The position numbers and the translations under genes were made by a program. The notes under the pieces are model-generated. The model had not been told where the DNA came from. It saw only the letters and a list, made by a program, of their open reading frames with translations, and made no database searches. From NCBI GenBank assembly GCA_964582705.1, contig CAZOTE010000032.1, positions 1-20,884 on the forward strand: a DNA stretch of 20,884 nt, given 5' to 3'. This DNA comes from Alkalibacter sp964582705. GTDB lineage: Bacteria; Bacillota; Clostridia; Eubacteriales; Alkalibacteraceae. This document shows positions 1 through 7,377 of the stretch, piece by piece (positions within the stretch are counted from its first letter, which is position 1; the number at the start of each line of letters is the position of its first letter).

Positions 1-42
1 AAGCCCTGGATCTTAAGGGTTCTCTTCATTTTTTGTTTGTGA

Positions 43-71
43 GGGTAAAATCGGTCATTTCCCGATTACCC
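43..71. terminator. Possible hairpin downstream of the HAD gene
   Basis: GGGTAAAATCGG (43-54) can pair with CCGATTACCC (62-71) around a 7-nt loop, leaving two bulged A residues. It lies just beyond the stop of the leftward HAD gene, where a terminator would be expected. No clean U tract follows on either strand, so termination is only a guess. I see no gene in positions 1-84. Confidence 0.3.
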
Positions 72-84
72 CCTTTGATTTGCA

Positions 85-732
85 TTAGTAAGCTAGCTCA
101 GAAAGCGATTCAATTAGGAAATCAGCTTCTCTTGCGATATCATCTGTTCTAGTAAAGTGGTAAGGGTCTTTGATAGCTACGACTTTCATTCCGGCATTTT
201 TGGCTGCCATAACCCCCTCGTATGTATCTTCGATTACTATGCAATCTTCTTTTTCTAATGAAAAATCAGATAGTACTCGTAAAAATATATCAGGATAGGG
301 TTTGCTTTTTCCTACCTCTGAAGTAGTATGTATTGATGAAAAGCAATCTTTGACTCCGTGAAGGGCAAGGTAATCTTCTACAATAGTTCTATCATTGCTA
401 GTACCTAGCCCAAGCAAATAACCTTTATCGTATAAATTTAACAATAGATCCTTTCCGCTATCTTTGAATGGGATTGACTTTATGTATATTTCGTGGATAA
501 GGTTTCTCCATTCGGCAAGTATTTCACTAGGATCATCACTAAGGTCGAAGTATTCCTTATAATATGATGCAGTTTCCTTGATGCTCATACCCCCAAGATT
601 TTGCTGAAAATCTTTAGGAATCTCAATTCCACGTGGAGTGAGATACAGCTCATCCAATCGATCCCAAACCCATAAAGAGTCAACTAAAGTTCCATCAAAA
701 TCAAAGATTATCGCTTTCTTACCTGTAATCAT
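85..732 (-). CDS. HAD-superfamily phosphatase (beta-phosphoglucomutase-like, subfamily IA)
   Basis: Probable cytoplasmic phosphohydrolase or phosphomutase acting on a small phosphorylated metabolite, perhaps a sugar phosphate. All four HAD motifs are visible: motif I DFDGTLVDS (nucleophile D11, acid/base D13), motif II around T111-S112 (GTSND), motif III K144 in the KPYPDIF segment, and motif IV E168-D169 in IEDTYEGV. The helical cap between residues 18 and 90 is the C1 type. At 215 aa it has the usual length for this group. The ATG at 732 follows an AAAGGAAG ribosome site. It lies 33 bp downstream of the LevR-type regulator on the same strand, so the two are probably co-transcribed, which hints at a role in handling the PTS sugar. 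The exact substrate cannot be read from sequence; a true beta-phosphoglucomutase is possible but not shown. Confidence 0.85.
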   Translation of the reverse strand: MITGKKAIIFDFDGTLVDSLWVWDRLDELYLTPRGIEIPKDFQQNLGGMSIKETASYYKEYFDLSDDPSEILAEWRNLIHEIYIKSIPFKDSGKDLLLNLYDKGYLLGLGTSNDRTIVEDYLALHGVKDCFSSIHTTSEVGKSKPYPDIFLRVLSDFSLEKEDCIVIEDTYEGVMAAKNAGMKVVAIKDPYHFTRTDDIAREADFLIESLSELAY

Positions 733-765
733 TTAGTCACTTCCTTTTCTTTATAATTAATTATA

Positions 766-3435
766 TTACATGGGGCTTGTTAAGTAGCTGATTAAATAAC
801 AAGCCTCGTCGTCGTTTAACTCGACATTGTATCTTTGCTTTAAGAGAGAATATTCGCTTTTGATTATATTATAAAGTTCAATGTTTTCATTTAACATTAC
901 ATCTTTGTCGGGATAAGGGATGGCACTGTCACCTTTAGCCAAACGGCTCAGCATAAAGGCGGTATGCAAAATCAATGTGACTTTTTTTGCATCTTTAAGC
1001 GTTAGCTTCATAACGGATTCAATGTTTTTAACGAATAAACTGATATCATCAAACAATAATGAGCCATCAAAATTATCTATATTTTCTTTTAATAGCGCAG
1101 GTAGTTTAAGCAGTGTGGTCTTGATATCAATCAATTCCTGCAATTCACCTACGACTTTCATGCTGATCACGTCGTACATGTTGTATTGTTGTATATCAAC
1201 AGAAACTGGAAATGATGATACGATGAAAAGTATCTCCCGTTCGTTTTGGATGCTTTGAATCTTGCTTCTGAAATAATTCTTATCAAGGCAGTTAAGAGGT
1301 ATTACCTCAAACAGATCATTGTCGTAATTTAATGAGTTGTTTAAAACGCTTTTTAATGCCACTGACCCACCTTCACCTGTAAGACAAGCTGTGATAATAG
1401 CTACTTTGTTATTGTTTTTCACATCAGTATTTGAAATTTTTAATGAATCTGAATAAGAACTTACAAGATTAACATCTTTATATATTTCAGCTAATGGAAA
1501 TCCTAAGATTGCCTTTCTAGAAGCCTCTATAGCATGTAATGTAGAAACCATCGGGACTGCTTTTGAAGGTATTTTAAATGCAGTCTCTATTATTTCGGCA
1601 AATGTGGTAAGAGAGCCCATATCGACAAGCAATAAAAATCCTGTGGCGTCTAGGTTTTTTTGTATAAGTTCTTTTAAGTTATCGAGCACAAACGAAGGAC
1701 TAAAATCCAAGGATGCATCGATAGCTAATACATTACTCTTATTTAATAGCCGATTTGCTACATTAGCTATAGATGAAGCTGTAGACTCACCATGGGCTAT
1801 CACAATAATTTTTACATTTTCCTGAATCATGGTTGGAAGCTCGTTTTCCGGTAGAAGGAATATAGTAAGATATCCGGCTTCGTCTTCAGGAATATAATAA
1901 CCTAAATATTCTGAAATCATATTTTTGCTCTTTAAGGCAATTTGAAACTCATTAGGGTATAGATTTTTAATTTTCTGAAGTTGAGGATTGATGATTGTCT
2001 TGCTAGACATTATTCGTTCTGTCAAAGTATTTATGTGCAATGCTAGAGCTGTATATATATTGTTGTCTAAAGGTCTGTTGAGCTGGCTTGTCATAAAGCT
2101 TGCTACTTGATCAACACATTTTAAAATATTTTTATCCAGAAGATTTGAAACATCTTTATTCTTTAAAACATCAGTAATTCCACCAATATATTTCTTAAAA
2201 TGGCTGAAGATGTCTTTCTCTAAAATACTTTCTATTTCCTCGTCTAATAAATTTCTTTTTTTAAGCTGGATGAGCTTTTCATCTATCAAAGAATAGATGC
2301 TATTATCGTTGTCCTCATAAGAAGTAAAAAATGACTCCATATTAGGGTGGAATCTAAAGTATTCAACCTCATCTCCGGTAAGTCTAGTCCATATCTTTCG
2401 GTGTTCTTTTTCTTTTAACAAGCCGTCTCGAATGTATTGGGGGAGACTTTTGCTATTTATCCGAATATCATTCTTGATATTTGTCAAAAACTCTGAATAT
2501 GATTTTGCGCAAATTAATTGCACATCACTTTTCAACTGACCAATATTATTTGGACAGTCATAAGATAAAAAAGCTCGTATCGTGTTGCAGGATACATAGA
2601 TTTCCTTATTTAATTTTATGGACTCATTTTTAAAGAAACTCTTAATTAGAAATAACCTTTCATCTAAGGTTCTTTCTCTTAGTGAAGGAAGCTTAATGGT
2701 GATAGGTATTCTCCTAATGAAAGTGTTTAACAGGCTGGACTCAGGATCTTCTGTGGTAGCACATATTATTAGAACAGTAGACTTTCTTTTTTTGTCTGTT
2801 TCTCCAAGTCTCCTATATTCTCCAGTATCCATTAAGGTGAAAAGCATTTCTTGACCTTCAGGAGGGAGTCTGTGAACCTCGTCTAGAAACAACACACCAT
2901 TGTCTGCCAGTTCCACCAAACCGGCTTTATCTTCGATGGATCCGGTATAGGAGCCTTTTTTAGTGCCAAAAAGTTGACTCAATAATAGGCTTGGATTTGT
3001 CGCATAATCTGCACAGTTAAAGACTATGAATTCAGATTTTTGACTTTTGGCGCCTATATCTACAGAGTAGCTATGCATCATGGAAGCGAACATTGACTTT
3101 CCGACCCCGGTTTCCCCAAATATCAAGGAAGGTAATCCGTTTGGAGGGTATAATATAGCAGCTTTAGCCTGCTCTATCTCGTTTTTTAAACTGATATTTG
3201 ATTTCACAAATTCATCAAACGCATTGACCGATGTACTTGAACTGATATCAGGCAATAAGAATCTAACAGGTCTGCTAGATGTTTTTTGGATTTTTCCTGC
3301 CTTGCATAGTTTATTGAGTTCATGGCTGACATTGGCTCTGCTTAGGCCCAACATATCAGCAATCTCTTGGGCGGTGATTCCGTTTTCATACGATAGCTCT
3401 ATCAATTTATTATATATCTTTTCTTGGTTGGTCAA
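766..3435 (-). CDS. LevR/CelR-type sigma-54-dependent transcriptional activator with PRD and PTS EIIA/EIIB-like domains
   Basis: Activator of sigma-54 RNA polymerase whose activity is set by PTS phosphorylation. Residue numbers here count from an upstream GTG at 3444. Domains in order: N-terminal helix-turn-helix (about 1-65); AAA+ domain (about 85-320) with Walker A GETGVGKS at 110-117, a GAFTGA-like loop GSYTGS at 164-169 and Walker B VLFLDE at 184-189; PRD1 (about 430-535, H470); mannose-type EIIA-like domain (about 543-655, H551 in AHGESTAS); EIIB-like domain (about 680-770); PRD2 (about 805-892, H827). This is the full LevR architecture at normal length. The GTG at 3444 overlaps the AGGAG ribosome site, so I prefer the TTG at 3435 (8-nt spacing, 889 aa). 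It is divergent from a PTS operon that has a perfect -24/-12 promoter, its obvious target. Phosphorylation at the PRD and EIIA histidines probably tunes activity according to PTS flux; this is family knowledge, not seen here. Confidence 0.92.
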   Translation of the reverse strand: MTNQEKIYNKLIELSYENGITAQEIADMLGLSRANVSHELNKLCKAGKIQKTSSRPVRFLLPDISSSTSVNAFDEFVKSNISLKNEIEQAKAAILYPPNGLPSLIFGETGVGKSMFASMMHSYSVDIGAKSQKSEFIVFNCADYATNPSLLLSQLFGTKKGSYTGSIEDKAGLVELADNGVLFLDEVHRLPPEGQEMLFTLMDTGEYRRLGETDKKRKSTVLIICATTEDPESSLLNTFIRRIPITIKLPSLRERTLDERLFLIKSFFKNESIKLNKEIYVSCNTIRAFLSYDCPNNIGQLKSDVQLICAKSYSEFLTNIKNDIRINSKSLPQYIRDGLLKEKEHRKIWTRLTGDEVEYFRFHPNMESFFTSYEDNDNSIYSLIDEKLIQLKKRNLLDEEIESILEKDIFSHFKKYIGGITDVLKNKDVSNLLDKNILKCVDQVASFMTSQLNRPLDNNIYTALALHINTLTERIMSSKTIINPQLQKIKNLYPNEFQIALKSKNMISEYLGYYIPEDEAGYLTIFLLPENELPTMIQENVKIIVIAHGESTASSIANVANRLLNKSNVLAIDASLDFSPSFVLDNLKELIQKNLDATGFLLLVDMGSLTTFAEIIETAFKIPSKAVPMVSTLHAIEASRKAILGFPLAEIYKDVNLVSSYSDSLKISNTDVKNNNKVAIITACLTGEGGSVALKSVLNNSLNYDNDLFEVIPLNCLDKNYFRSKIQSIQNEREILFIVSSFPVSVDIQQYNMYDVISMKVVGELQELIDIKTTLLKLPALLKENIDNFDGSLLFDDISLFVKNIESVMKLTLKDAKKVTLILHTAFMLSRLAKGDSAIPYPDKDVMLNENIELYNIIKSEYSLLKQRYNVELNDDEACYLISYLTSPM

Positions 3436-3472
3436 TTCAAACACTCCTAAAATAGTATAATATCATATATAT

Positions 3473-3501
3473 ATTATAAGATTGTTTAGATTAAAAGTCT
3501 A
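3473..3501 (-). promoter_or_regulatory. Probable sigma-A promoter of the LevR-type regulator
   Basis: Reading the minus strand, TAGACT (3501-3496) and a perfect TATAAT (3478-3473) are separated by 17 bp. The start point would fall near 3466, about 30 nt before the regulator's start codon. The -10 is exact but the -35 matches only 4 of 6 bases of TTGACA, so this is a moderate call. Confidence 0.5.
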
Positions 3502-3516
3502 GGAAAGTTTATAAAA

Positions 3517-3618
3517 TGAAACACAAACATATATTTGTGTTGAATATATGAGAAAACAGTATAAACACAAAGTCGAAATACATAAACACAACAGTTTGAC
3601 TTATAAACACTAGTGTTT
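3517..3618 (+). promoter_or_regulatory. Upstream activating sequence: inverted repeat plus three repeats phased at 21 bp
   Basis: AACACAAA (3520-3527) and TTTGTGTT (3534-3541) form a perfect inverted repeat with a 6-bp spacer. ATAAACACAA then occurs at 3561 and at 3582, and ATAAACAC at 3603: intervals of exactly 21 bp, about two helical turns, so the copies face the same side of the DNA. The last copy lies in a perfect 14-bp palindrome, AAACACTAGTGTTT (3605-3618), ending about 42 bp before the -24 element. The shared half-site is AAACAC/GTGTTT. Distance and symmetry fit binding sites for an oligomeric sigma-54 activator, here the divergent LevR-type protein. The binding itself is inferred. 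Confidence 0.75.
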
Positions 3619-3659
3619 CTATTATATAAAATGCTTGGTTTAATAGGATTGTTTGTGAT

Positions 3660-3676
3660 TGGCACGGTACTTGCAT
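3660..3676 (+). promoter_or_regulatory. Sigma-54 (-24/-12) promoter of the PTS operon
   Basis: TGGCACGGTACTTGCAT matches the sigma-54 consensus, with the -24 GG at 3661-3662 and the -12 GC at 3673-3674 separated by the required 10 bp. Transcription should start near 3686, about 33 nt before the IIA start codon. The divergent LevR-type gene supplies the activator. Confidence 0.93.
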
Positions 3677-3718
3677 TTATAATTATGTGTAAAATGAAAA
3701 AACGAAAGGAGAATTAAT

Positions 3719-4063
3719 TTGAGCGAAATGGAAACGGTGATCATGCAGTTAATCATACATGCAGGCGATGGAAAAACGAAAGCTCACGAAGCGTTAAGGG
3801 AGGCGAAAGAGGGAAACTACAAAGAGGCTGAAAACTTGATGAAGTTGGCTCATGAAGCGCTTATAGTTGCACACAATGCGCAGACATCCCTTCTTCATAA
3901 AGAAGCAGCTGGAGAGAAAGTTGAAATTACCGCATTATTCGTTCATGCGCAGGATCATCTTATGACATCCATGTCTGAAATCAACTTAATAGAGCAGATA
4001 CTTGATTTGCGTATAGAGATGAACCATTTAAAAGATCAGTTAGCTATGGAGGGGTTGAAATGA
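3719..4063 (+). CDS. PTS lactose/cellobiose-family subunit IIA
   Basis: Cytoplasmic phosphocarrier that takes phosphate from HPr onto a histidine and passes it to IIB. The segment FVHAQDHLM carries the active-site His76, with the metal-binding Asp79 three residues later as in the lactose IIA family. At 114 aa, almost wholly helical, it has the family's usual length for the trimeric helical-bundle IIA. The TTG at 3719 is 7 nt after AAAGGAG (3705-3711) and is preferred to the in-frame ATG at 3728, which is 16 nt away. It is the first gene of the sigma-54-driven operon and overlaps IIB by 4 nt (ATGA). Family membership (Lac/chitobiose/cellobiose) is firm; the sugar is unknown. Confidence 0.95.
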   Translation: MSEMETVIMQLIIHAGDGKTKAHEALREAKEGNYKEAENLMKLAHEALIVAHNAQTSLLHKEAAGEKVEITALFVHAQDHLMTSMSEINLIEQILDLRIEMNHLKDQLAMEGLK

Positions 4064-4374
4064 TAAAAATCAAATTGTTTTGTGCTGCAGGATTTTCTAC
4101 CGGAATGTTAGTAGACAAAATGATAGAAGCGGCAAAGGAAAAAGGGATTGAAGTGGATATAGAAGCATGTTCACAGCATGAACTGGGGAAATGTTTGGAG
4201 AATCTAGATGTAGCATTGCTTGGACCGCAAGTAGGGTATACGCTTCCAAAATCAAAAAAAATATGTGATGAGAAATGTGTCCCAATCGGCGTTATACCAA
4301 TGACCGATTATGGTACTATGAACGGCGAAAAAGTATTAAACTTTGCACTAGACTTGATTGAAGAAAGTAAATAA
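4060..4374 (+). CDS. PTS lactose/cellobiose-family subunit IIB
   Basis: Cytoplasmic subunit that accepts phosphate from IIA on a cysteine and donates it to the incoming sugar at IIC. The N-terminal strand and loop IKLFCAAGFSTGMLV carry the phospho-cysteine Cys8 in the family's CxxGxST P-loop. At 104 aa it is a normal single-domain IIB of the cellobiose type. Its ATG overlaps the IIA stop in an ATGA arrangement, indicating translational coupling. The 53-bp gap to IIC contains no clear terminator and ends in a good AAAGGAG ribosome site, so IIC is in the same transcript. Confidence 0.95.
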   Translation: MIKIKLFCAAGFSTGMLVDKMIEAAKEKGIEVDIEACSQHELGKCLENLDVALLGPQVGYTLPKSKKICDEKCVPIGVIPMTDYGTMNGEKVLNFALDLIEESK

Positions 4375-4427
4375 CTAGGCTAGATAAATCTAGCCAGTTT
4401 AATAATTAAAGAAAAGGAGATAAAGAG

Positions 4428-5768
4428 ATGTCAAACAAAAGCAATTTCATCAGTGAAAAAGTCATACCTTTGGTTATGCAATTTGTAAACATGAAAGGTG
4501 TGACGGCACTAAAAGAAGGGATGCTCAGTATTCTTCCGTTGACCGTTATAGGCTCGATATTTTTGGTTATTGGCCAGATTCCTTCTGAAAATATCAACAA
4601 CGCCATTGCAGGAGTGTTGGGTCCAAACTGGACAGAACCTTTTATGCAGGTTTATGGAGGTACATTTGCAATAATGGGGTTGATTGCGTGTTATTCGATA
4701 GCATATAGCTACGTTAAAAATGAAGGATTTGTAGCTTTGCCGGCGGGGGTGTTATCGGTAGCATCTTTCTTCATAGTTACTAACTCATATGCAGAAAATG
4801 CTGATGGCGTGGTCGTCACAAATGTAATATCCAAAGCTTGGACAGGCGGTCAAGGTATTGTTACCGCAATCATCATAGGGTTATTAGTGGGTGCTACTTA
4901 TTCGTGGTTTTTAAGAAAGAAAATAGTCATTAAGATGCCTGACAGTGTTCCACAATCTGTTGCAAATCAATTTACTGCCTTGATACCGGCAACATTTATC
5001 TTTACAGTTTCTTTGATTGTATACGCTATATTCAAATTTGGATTTGATACAACATTCATTGAATGGATTTATGTAATATTGCAGTTGCCTCTTCAAGGGC
5101 TGACAGATTCATTGCCTGGAGTTATTGGTATTGCGTTCTTTATTTCATTCTTATGGTGGTTTGGTGTACATGGCCAGTCGATTGTAAACGGCATAGTATT
5201 TTCGCTTTTAACTGCTAATGCTATGTCAAATGCAGAAATGCTCAGATCAACGGGAGCAGCTACACTTGAAGGCGGTGCTCATATAGTCACCCAGCAATTT
5301 TTAGACAGCTTTATAATACTTTCAGGTTCAGGTATAACATTTGGTGTAGTTGTTGCCATGTTATTTGCAGCAAAGTCAGAACAATATAAAAGCTTAGGAA
5401 AACTATCAGTATTTCCAGCAATTTTCAATATCAATGAGCCTGTTATTTTTGGATTCCCTGTTGTACTGAACCCTCTGATGTTCATACCATTTATTTCAGT
5501 GCCGGTGGTAGCCAGCTTGATGGTTTACATATCAATTGCATCTGGGTTCCTAGCTCCTTTTTCAGGAGTGCTACTTCCATGGAGTACACCAGGTATAATT
5601 TCTGGGTTTATGGTAGCAGGATGGAGAGGAGCATTGCTACAAATTGCTATACTTGCAATGTCTACGGCAATATATTATCCATTCGTTAAAAAGCAAGATG
5701 AAATCACTTACAAGAAGGAACAAGGAATTGAAGAAAATATTGAATTAGTGAGCAAAAAAGCAGCATAG
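4428..5768 (+). CDS. PTS lactose/cellobiose-family membrane permease IIC
   Basis: Integral membrane translocation subunit that binds the sugar and presents it for phosphorylation by IIB. The 446-aa length and about ten hydrophobic segments match the cellobiose/chitobiose IIC family. Two hallmark active-site elements are present: WWFGVHGQS with His248, and FNINEPVIFG with Glu337, corresponding to the substrate-contacting His and Glu of chitobiose-type IIC proteins. The ATG follows AAAGGAG. It is the last gene before a hairpin at 5785-5832. No 6-phospho-beta-glycosidase is found in the window, so the substrate (beta-diglucoside, chitobiose, lactose or other) cannot be assigned. Confidence 0.95.
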   Translation: MSNKSNFISEKVIPLVMQFVNMKGVTALKEGMLSILPLTVIGSIFLVIGQIPSENINNAIAGVLGPNWTEPFMQVYGGTFAIMGLIACYSIAYSYVKNEGFVALPAGVLSVASFFIVTNSYAENADGVVVTNVISKAWTGGQGIVTAIIIGLLVGATYSWFLRKKIVIKMPDSVPQSVANQFTALIPATFIFTVSLIVYAIFKFGFDTTFIEWIYVILQLPLQGLTDSLPGVIGIAFFISFLWWFGVHGQSIVNGIVFSLLTANAMSNAEMLRSTGAATLEGGAHIVTQQFLDSFIILSGSGITFGVVVAMLFAAKSEQYKSLGKLSVFPAIFNINEPVIFGFPVVLNPLMFIPFISVPVVASLMVYISIASGFLAPFSGVLLPWSTPGIISGFMVAGWRGALLQIAILAMSTAIYYPFVKKQDEITYKKEQGIEENIELVSKKAA

Positions 5769-5784
5769 ATAGGTTTGAAATTAT

Positions 5785-5832
5785 AACAGACTCTTTCAGA
5801 TTGAATTTTATTAATCTGAAAGAGTTGCTGTT
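5785..5832 (+). terminator. Hairpin terminator after the PTS genes
   Basis: ACTCTTTCAGATT (5790-5802) pairs perfectly with AATCTGAAAGAGT (5813-5825) around a 10-nt loop. AACAG and CTGTT extend the stem beyond a 2-nt bulge. The tail TATTTATTG is only moderately U-rich, so it may terminate partially and allow read-through into the SemiSWEET gene. Confidence 0.6.
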
Positions 5833-5860
5833 ATTTATTGAATAATTAAGGAGGAAGTGC

Positions 5861-6100
5861 ATGTTCGGTATGGTCGCAGCAATTTTAACAACCTTTTCAT
5901 TCGTTCCTCAAGCACTAAAGGTTATAAAAACTAAAGACACATCAGGGATTTCCTTGATGATGTATAGTATGTTTGTATTGGGAGTATTCTTATGGATGGT
6001 TCATGGATTTAAAATCAATGATCATGCCGTGATAGGTGCTAATGCTGTCACGCTTGTATTTGCATCGATTATTTTAATCTGCAAAATAAGAAATAGTTAA
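5861..6100 (+). CDS. SemiSWEET family sugar transporter (PQ-loop)
   Basis: Small membrane protein of the bacterial SemiSWEET family, which works as a dimer of three-helix units to pass sugars passively across the membrane. The PQ motif is seen in helix 1 (FVPQALKVIKTKDTSGIS), followed by the conserved helix 2 pattern MYSMFVLGVFLWMVHG and a third hydrophobic helix, IGANAVTLVFASIILIC. At 79 aa the length is a little below typical (about 85-95) but all three helices are present. The ATG follows a strong AAGGAGGA site. It lies 92 bp after PTS IIC behind a hairpin, so it may share the sigma-54 transcript by read-through. Its sugar and direction of transport are unknown; link to the PTS sugar is inferred from position only. 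Confidence 0.88.
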   Translation: MFGMVAAILTTFSFVPQALKVIKTKDTSGISLMMYSMFVLGVFLWMVHGFKINDHAVIGANAVTLVFASIILICKIRNS

Positions 6101-6153
6101 TAGAGTAGTTGTTGCATAAAAGTATTATAATTTGAAAGACATCTTTAATAACT

Positions 6154-6194
6154 GGGCGCGGAGGCGCCATTTTTTTGCAAAAAAATCGCCCCCA
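6154..6194. terminator. GC-rich terminator fused to a perfect 18-bp A/T palindrome
   Basis: GGCGC (6155-6159), loop GGAG, and GCGCC (6164-6168) are followed by ATTTTTTT, a canonical intrinsic terminator for the SemiSWEET transcript. The T run is half of an exact palindrome, ATTTTTTTGCAAAAAAAT (6169-6186), bordered by GGCG.. and CGCC. The element can therefore fold in two exclusive ways and could act on both strands. Confidence 0.75.
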
Positions 6195-6215
6195 AATATC
6201 TTATGGAATGAAATA

Positions 6216-6224
6216 TGCTATAAT
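6216..6224 (+). promoter_or_regulatory. Possible extended -10 promoter for the methyltransferase pseudogene
   Basis: TGCTATAAT is an extended -10 element (TG-N-TATAAT), with a start point expected near 6231. No recognisable -35 is found 16-18 bp upstream, which extended -10 promoters can lack. It is placed about 80 nt before the methyltransferase start. Confidence 0.4.
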
Positions 6225-6309
6225 TATAAGAGAACTTTGTTTTAGATTTTCGGTTTAAGTGATGATAGTGATTCAGACTAAAAGCGATGTCAAGGGGGAT
6301 CAGGTTTAT

Positions 6310-7071
6310 ATGAAAAAGTGGTATGAAAAGCTTTTTGAAAACTATTCAGATACTTACGACAAGGAAGTGTTCACCAAGGGAACATTAGGTGAATGCGATT
6401 TTATCGAAGAAGAAATAAATTATGACAAATCCCTCAAGATAATAGATGTGGGCTGCGGAACGGGCAGACATGCCATTGAGCTTACCAAGAGAGGATACGA
6501 CGTAACGGGAATCGATCTGTCTGATAACCAACTTGATAAAGCCAGGTAAAAAGCAACGGAAGAAGGCCTGAAAATCGATTTTTTTAAGCACGATGCCAGA
6601 AACCTGCCCTTTGAAGATAAGTTCGATTTAGCCATTATGCTTTGTGAGGGAGGATTTCCTTTGATGGAGACAGATGATATGAACTTTGAGATATTAAAAA
6701 ACGTCTCGAAATCACTTAAGAGCCCTTCCAGATTTATATTTACGACTCTAAACGGTTTGTTTCCGATATTTAATTTAATAGATGATTTTCATGAAGCAAA
6801 TGCCGAAGAAGAGGGAGCTAAGTACAAAAGCAGTGGTTTCGATCTGATGACTATGAGAGACTATAACGTCACTACATTTACAGATGATGACGGGGTAGAG
6901 CATGAATTAAAATGTGATGAAAGGTATTACCTTCCAAGTGAGATAACCTGGCTTTTGAAGTCTTTAGGCTTTGAAAAGATAGACATATATGGAGCAAAGC
7001 TAGGAGCATTCTCGAGAAAAGACAAGCTGGGAATAAAAGATTTTGAAATGCTCGTAATTGCAAAGAGATGA
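6310..7071 (+). pseudogene. Class I SAM-dependent methyltransferase interrupted by one in-frame TAA
   Basis: The reading frame would encode a 253-residue SAM-dependent methyltransferase but is interrupted at codon 80 by TAA (6547-6549). The first part carries SAM-binding motif I, IDVGCGTGRHAIEL, and the acidic end of strand 2, VTGIDLSDNQL. After the stop the same frame continues as KATEEGLKIDFFKHDARNL and then the motif IV region FDLAIMLCEGGF, with no frameshift. Homologues usually read like KAREKAxEEG here, so a GAA or AAA codon probably mutated to TAA. The ATG at 6310 is preferred to 6259, as it follows AAGGGGG at 6292-6298. Either a true pseudogene, a sequencing error or, much less likely, read-through. 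The target substrate of the intact family member is unknown. Confidence 0.85.
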
Positions 7072-7072
7072 C

Positions 7073-7106
7073 TAATCTTGGGGCAATCAAGAATTACTAA
7101 TTTTTT
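7073..7106 (+). terminator. Weak stem-loop with T tract after the methyltransferase
   Basis: TAATCTTG (7073-7080) pairs with CAAGAATTA (7088-7096) with one bulged base and a 7-nt loop, and CTAATTTTTT follows. The stem is A/T-rich, so termination would be inefficient at best. Confidence 0.35.
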
Positions 7107-7130
7107 ATGACTGACAAGGAGATGAATACG

Positions 7131-7277
7131 TTGAAAAGATTTGAATACAAATGTGTATGCATCTGGGGGCTTGGTGAAAGTACGGCTAGAAGGTTAAATG
7201 AATACGGCAAGGAAGGCTGGGAGCTTGTGGAAGTCATGTGGTGCTGGCACTACTTTAAAAGAGAACTTGCCGGCTAA
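7131..7277 (+). CDS. Small DUF4177-like protein (48 aa)
   Basis: A 48-codon frame reading MKRFEYKCVC, then a helix ending NEYGKEGWELVEVMW, and finishing with YFKRE. This is the pattern of the DUF4177 family: an initial FEYK strand, the hallmark LNxxGxEGWELV helix-strand turn, and a terminal FKR strand. The function of the family is not known. It is shorter than most members because the loop between the last two strands is minimal. AAGGAG (7116-7121) touches the in-frame ATG at 7122, so the TTG at 7131, 9 nt away, is the better start. It has an unusually high content of Trp and Cys (4 Trp, 3 Cys in 48 residues). It sits between the methyltransferase pseudogene and the DUF502 gene on the same strand. 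Confidence 0.75.
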   Translation: MKRFEYKCVCIWGLGESTARRLNEYGKEGWELVEVMWCWHYFKRELAG

Positions 7278-7377
7278 AGGTCCCTAAAGTATTACAGCAT
7301 GTGATTATTGTAAAAAAAATAAATAAGAAAATAGCTGCGACTATCGGCTATTCTCTTAGGTTGCGAGGTAGTTAAAC

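Noticed and set aside
7330..7352. Hairpin AATAGC/GCTATT upstream of the DUF502 gene as a terminator or riboswitch
   Set aside because: No T tract follows on the plus strand. The T-rich tail exists only on the minus strand, where no gene would be terminated. The stem is short.
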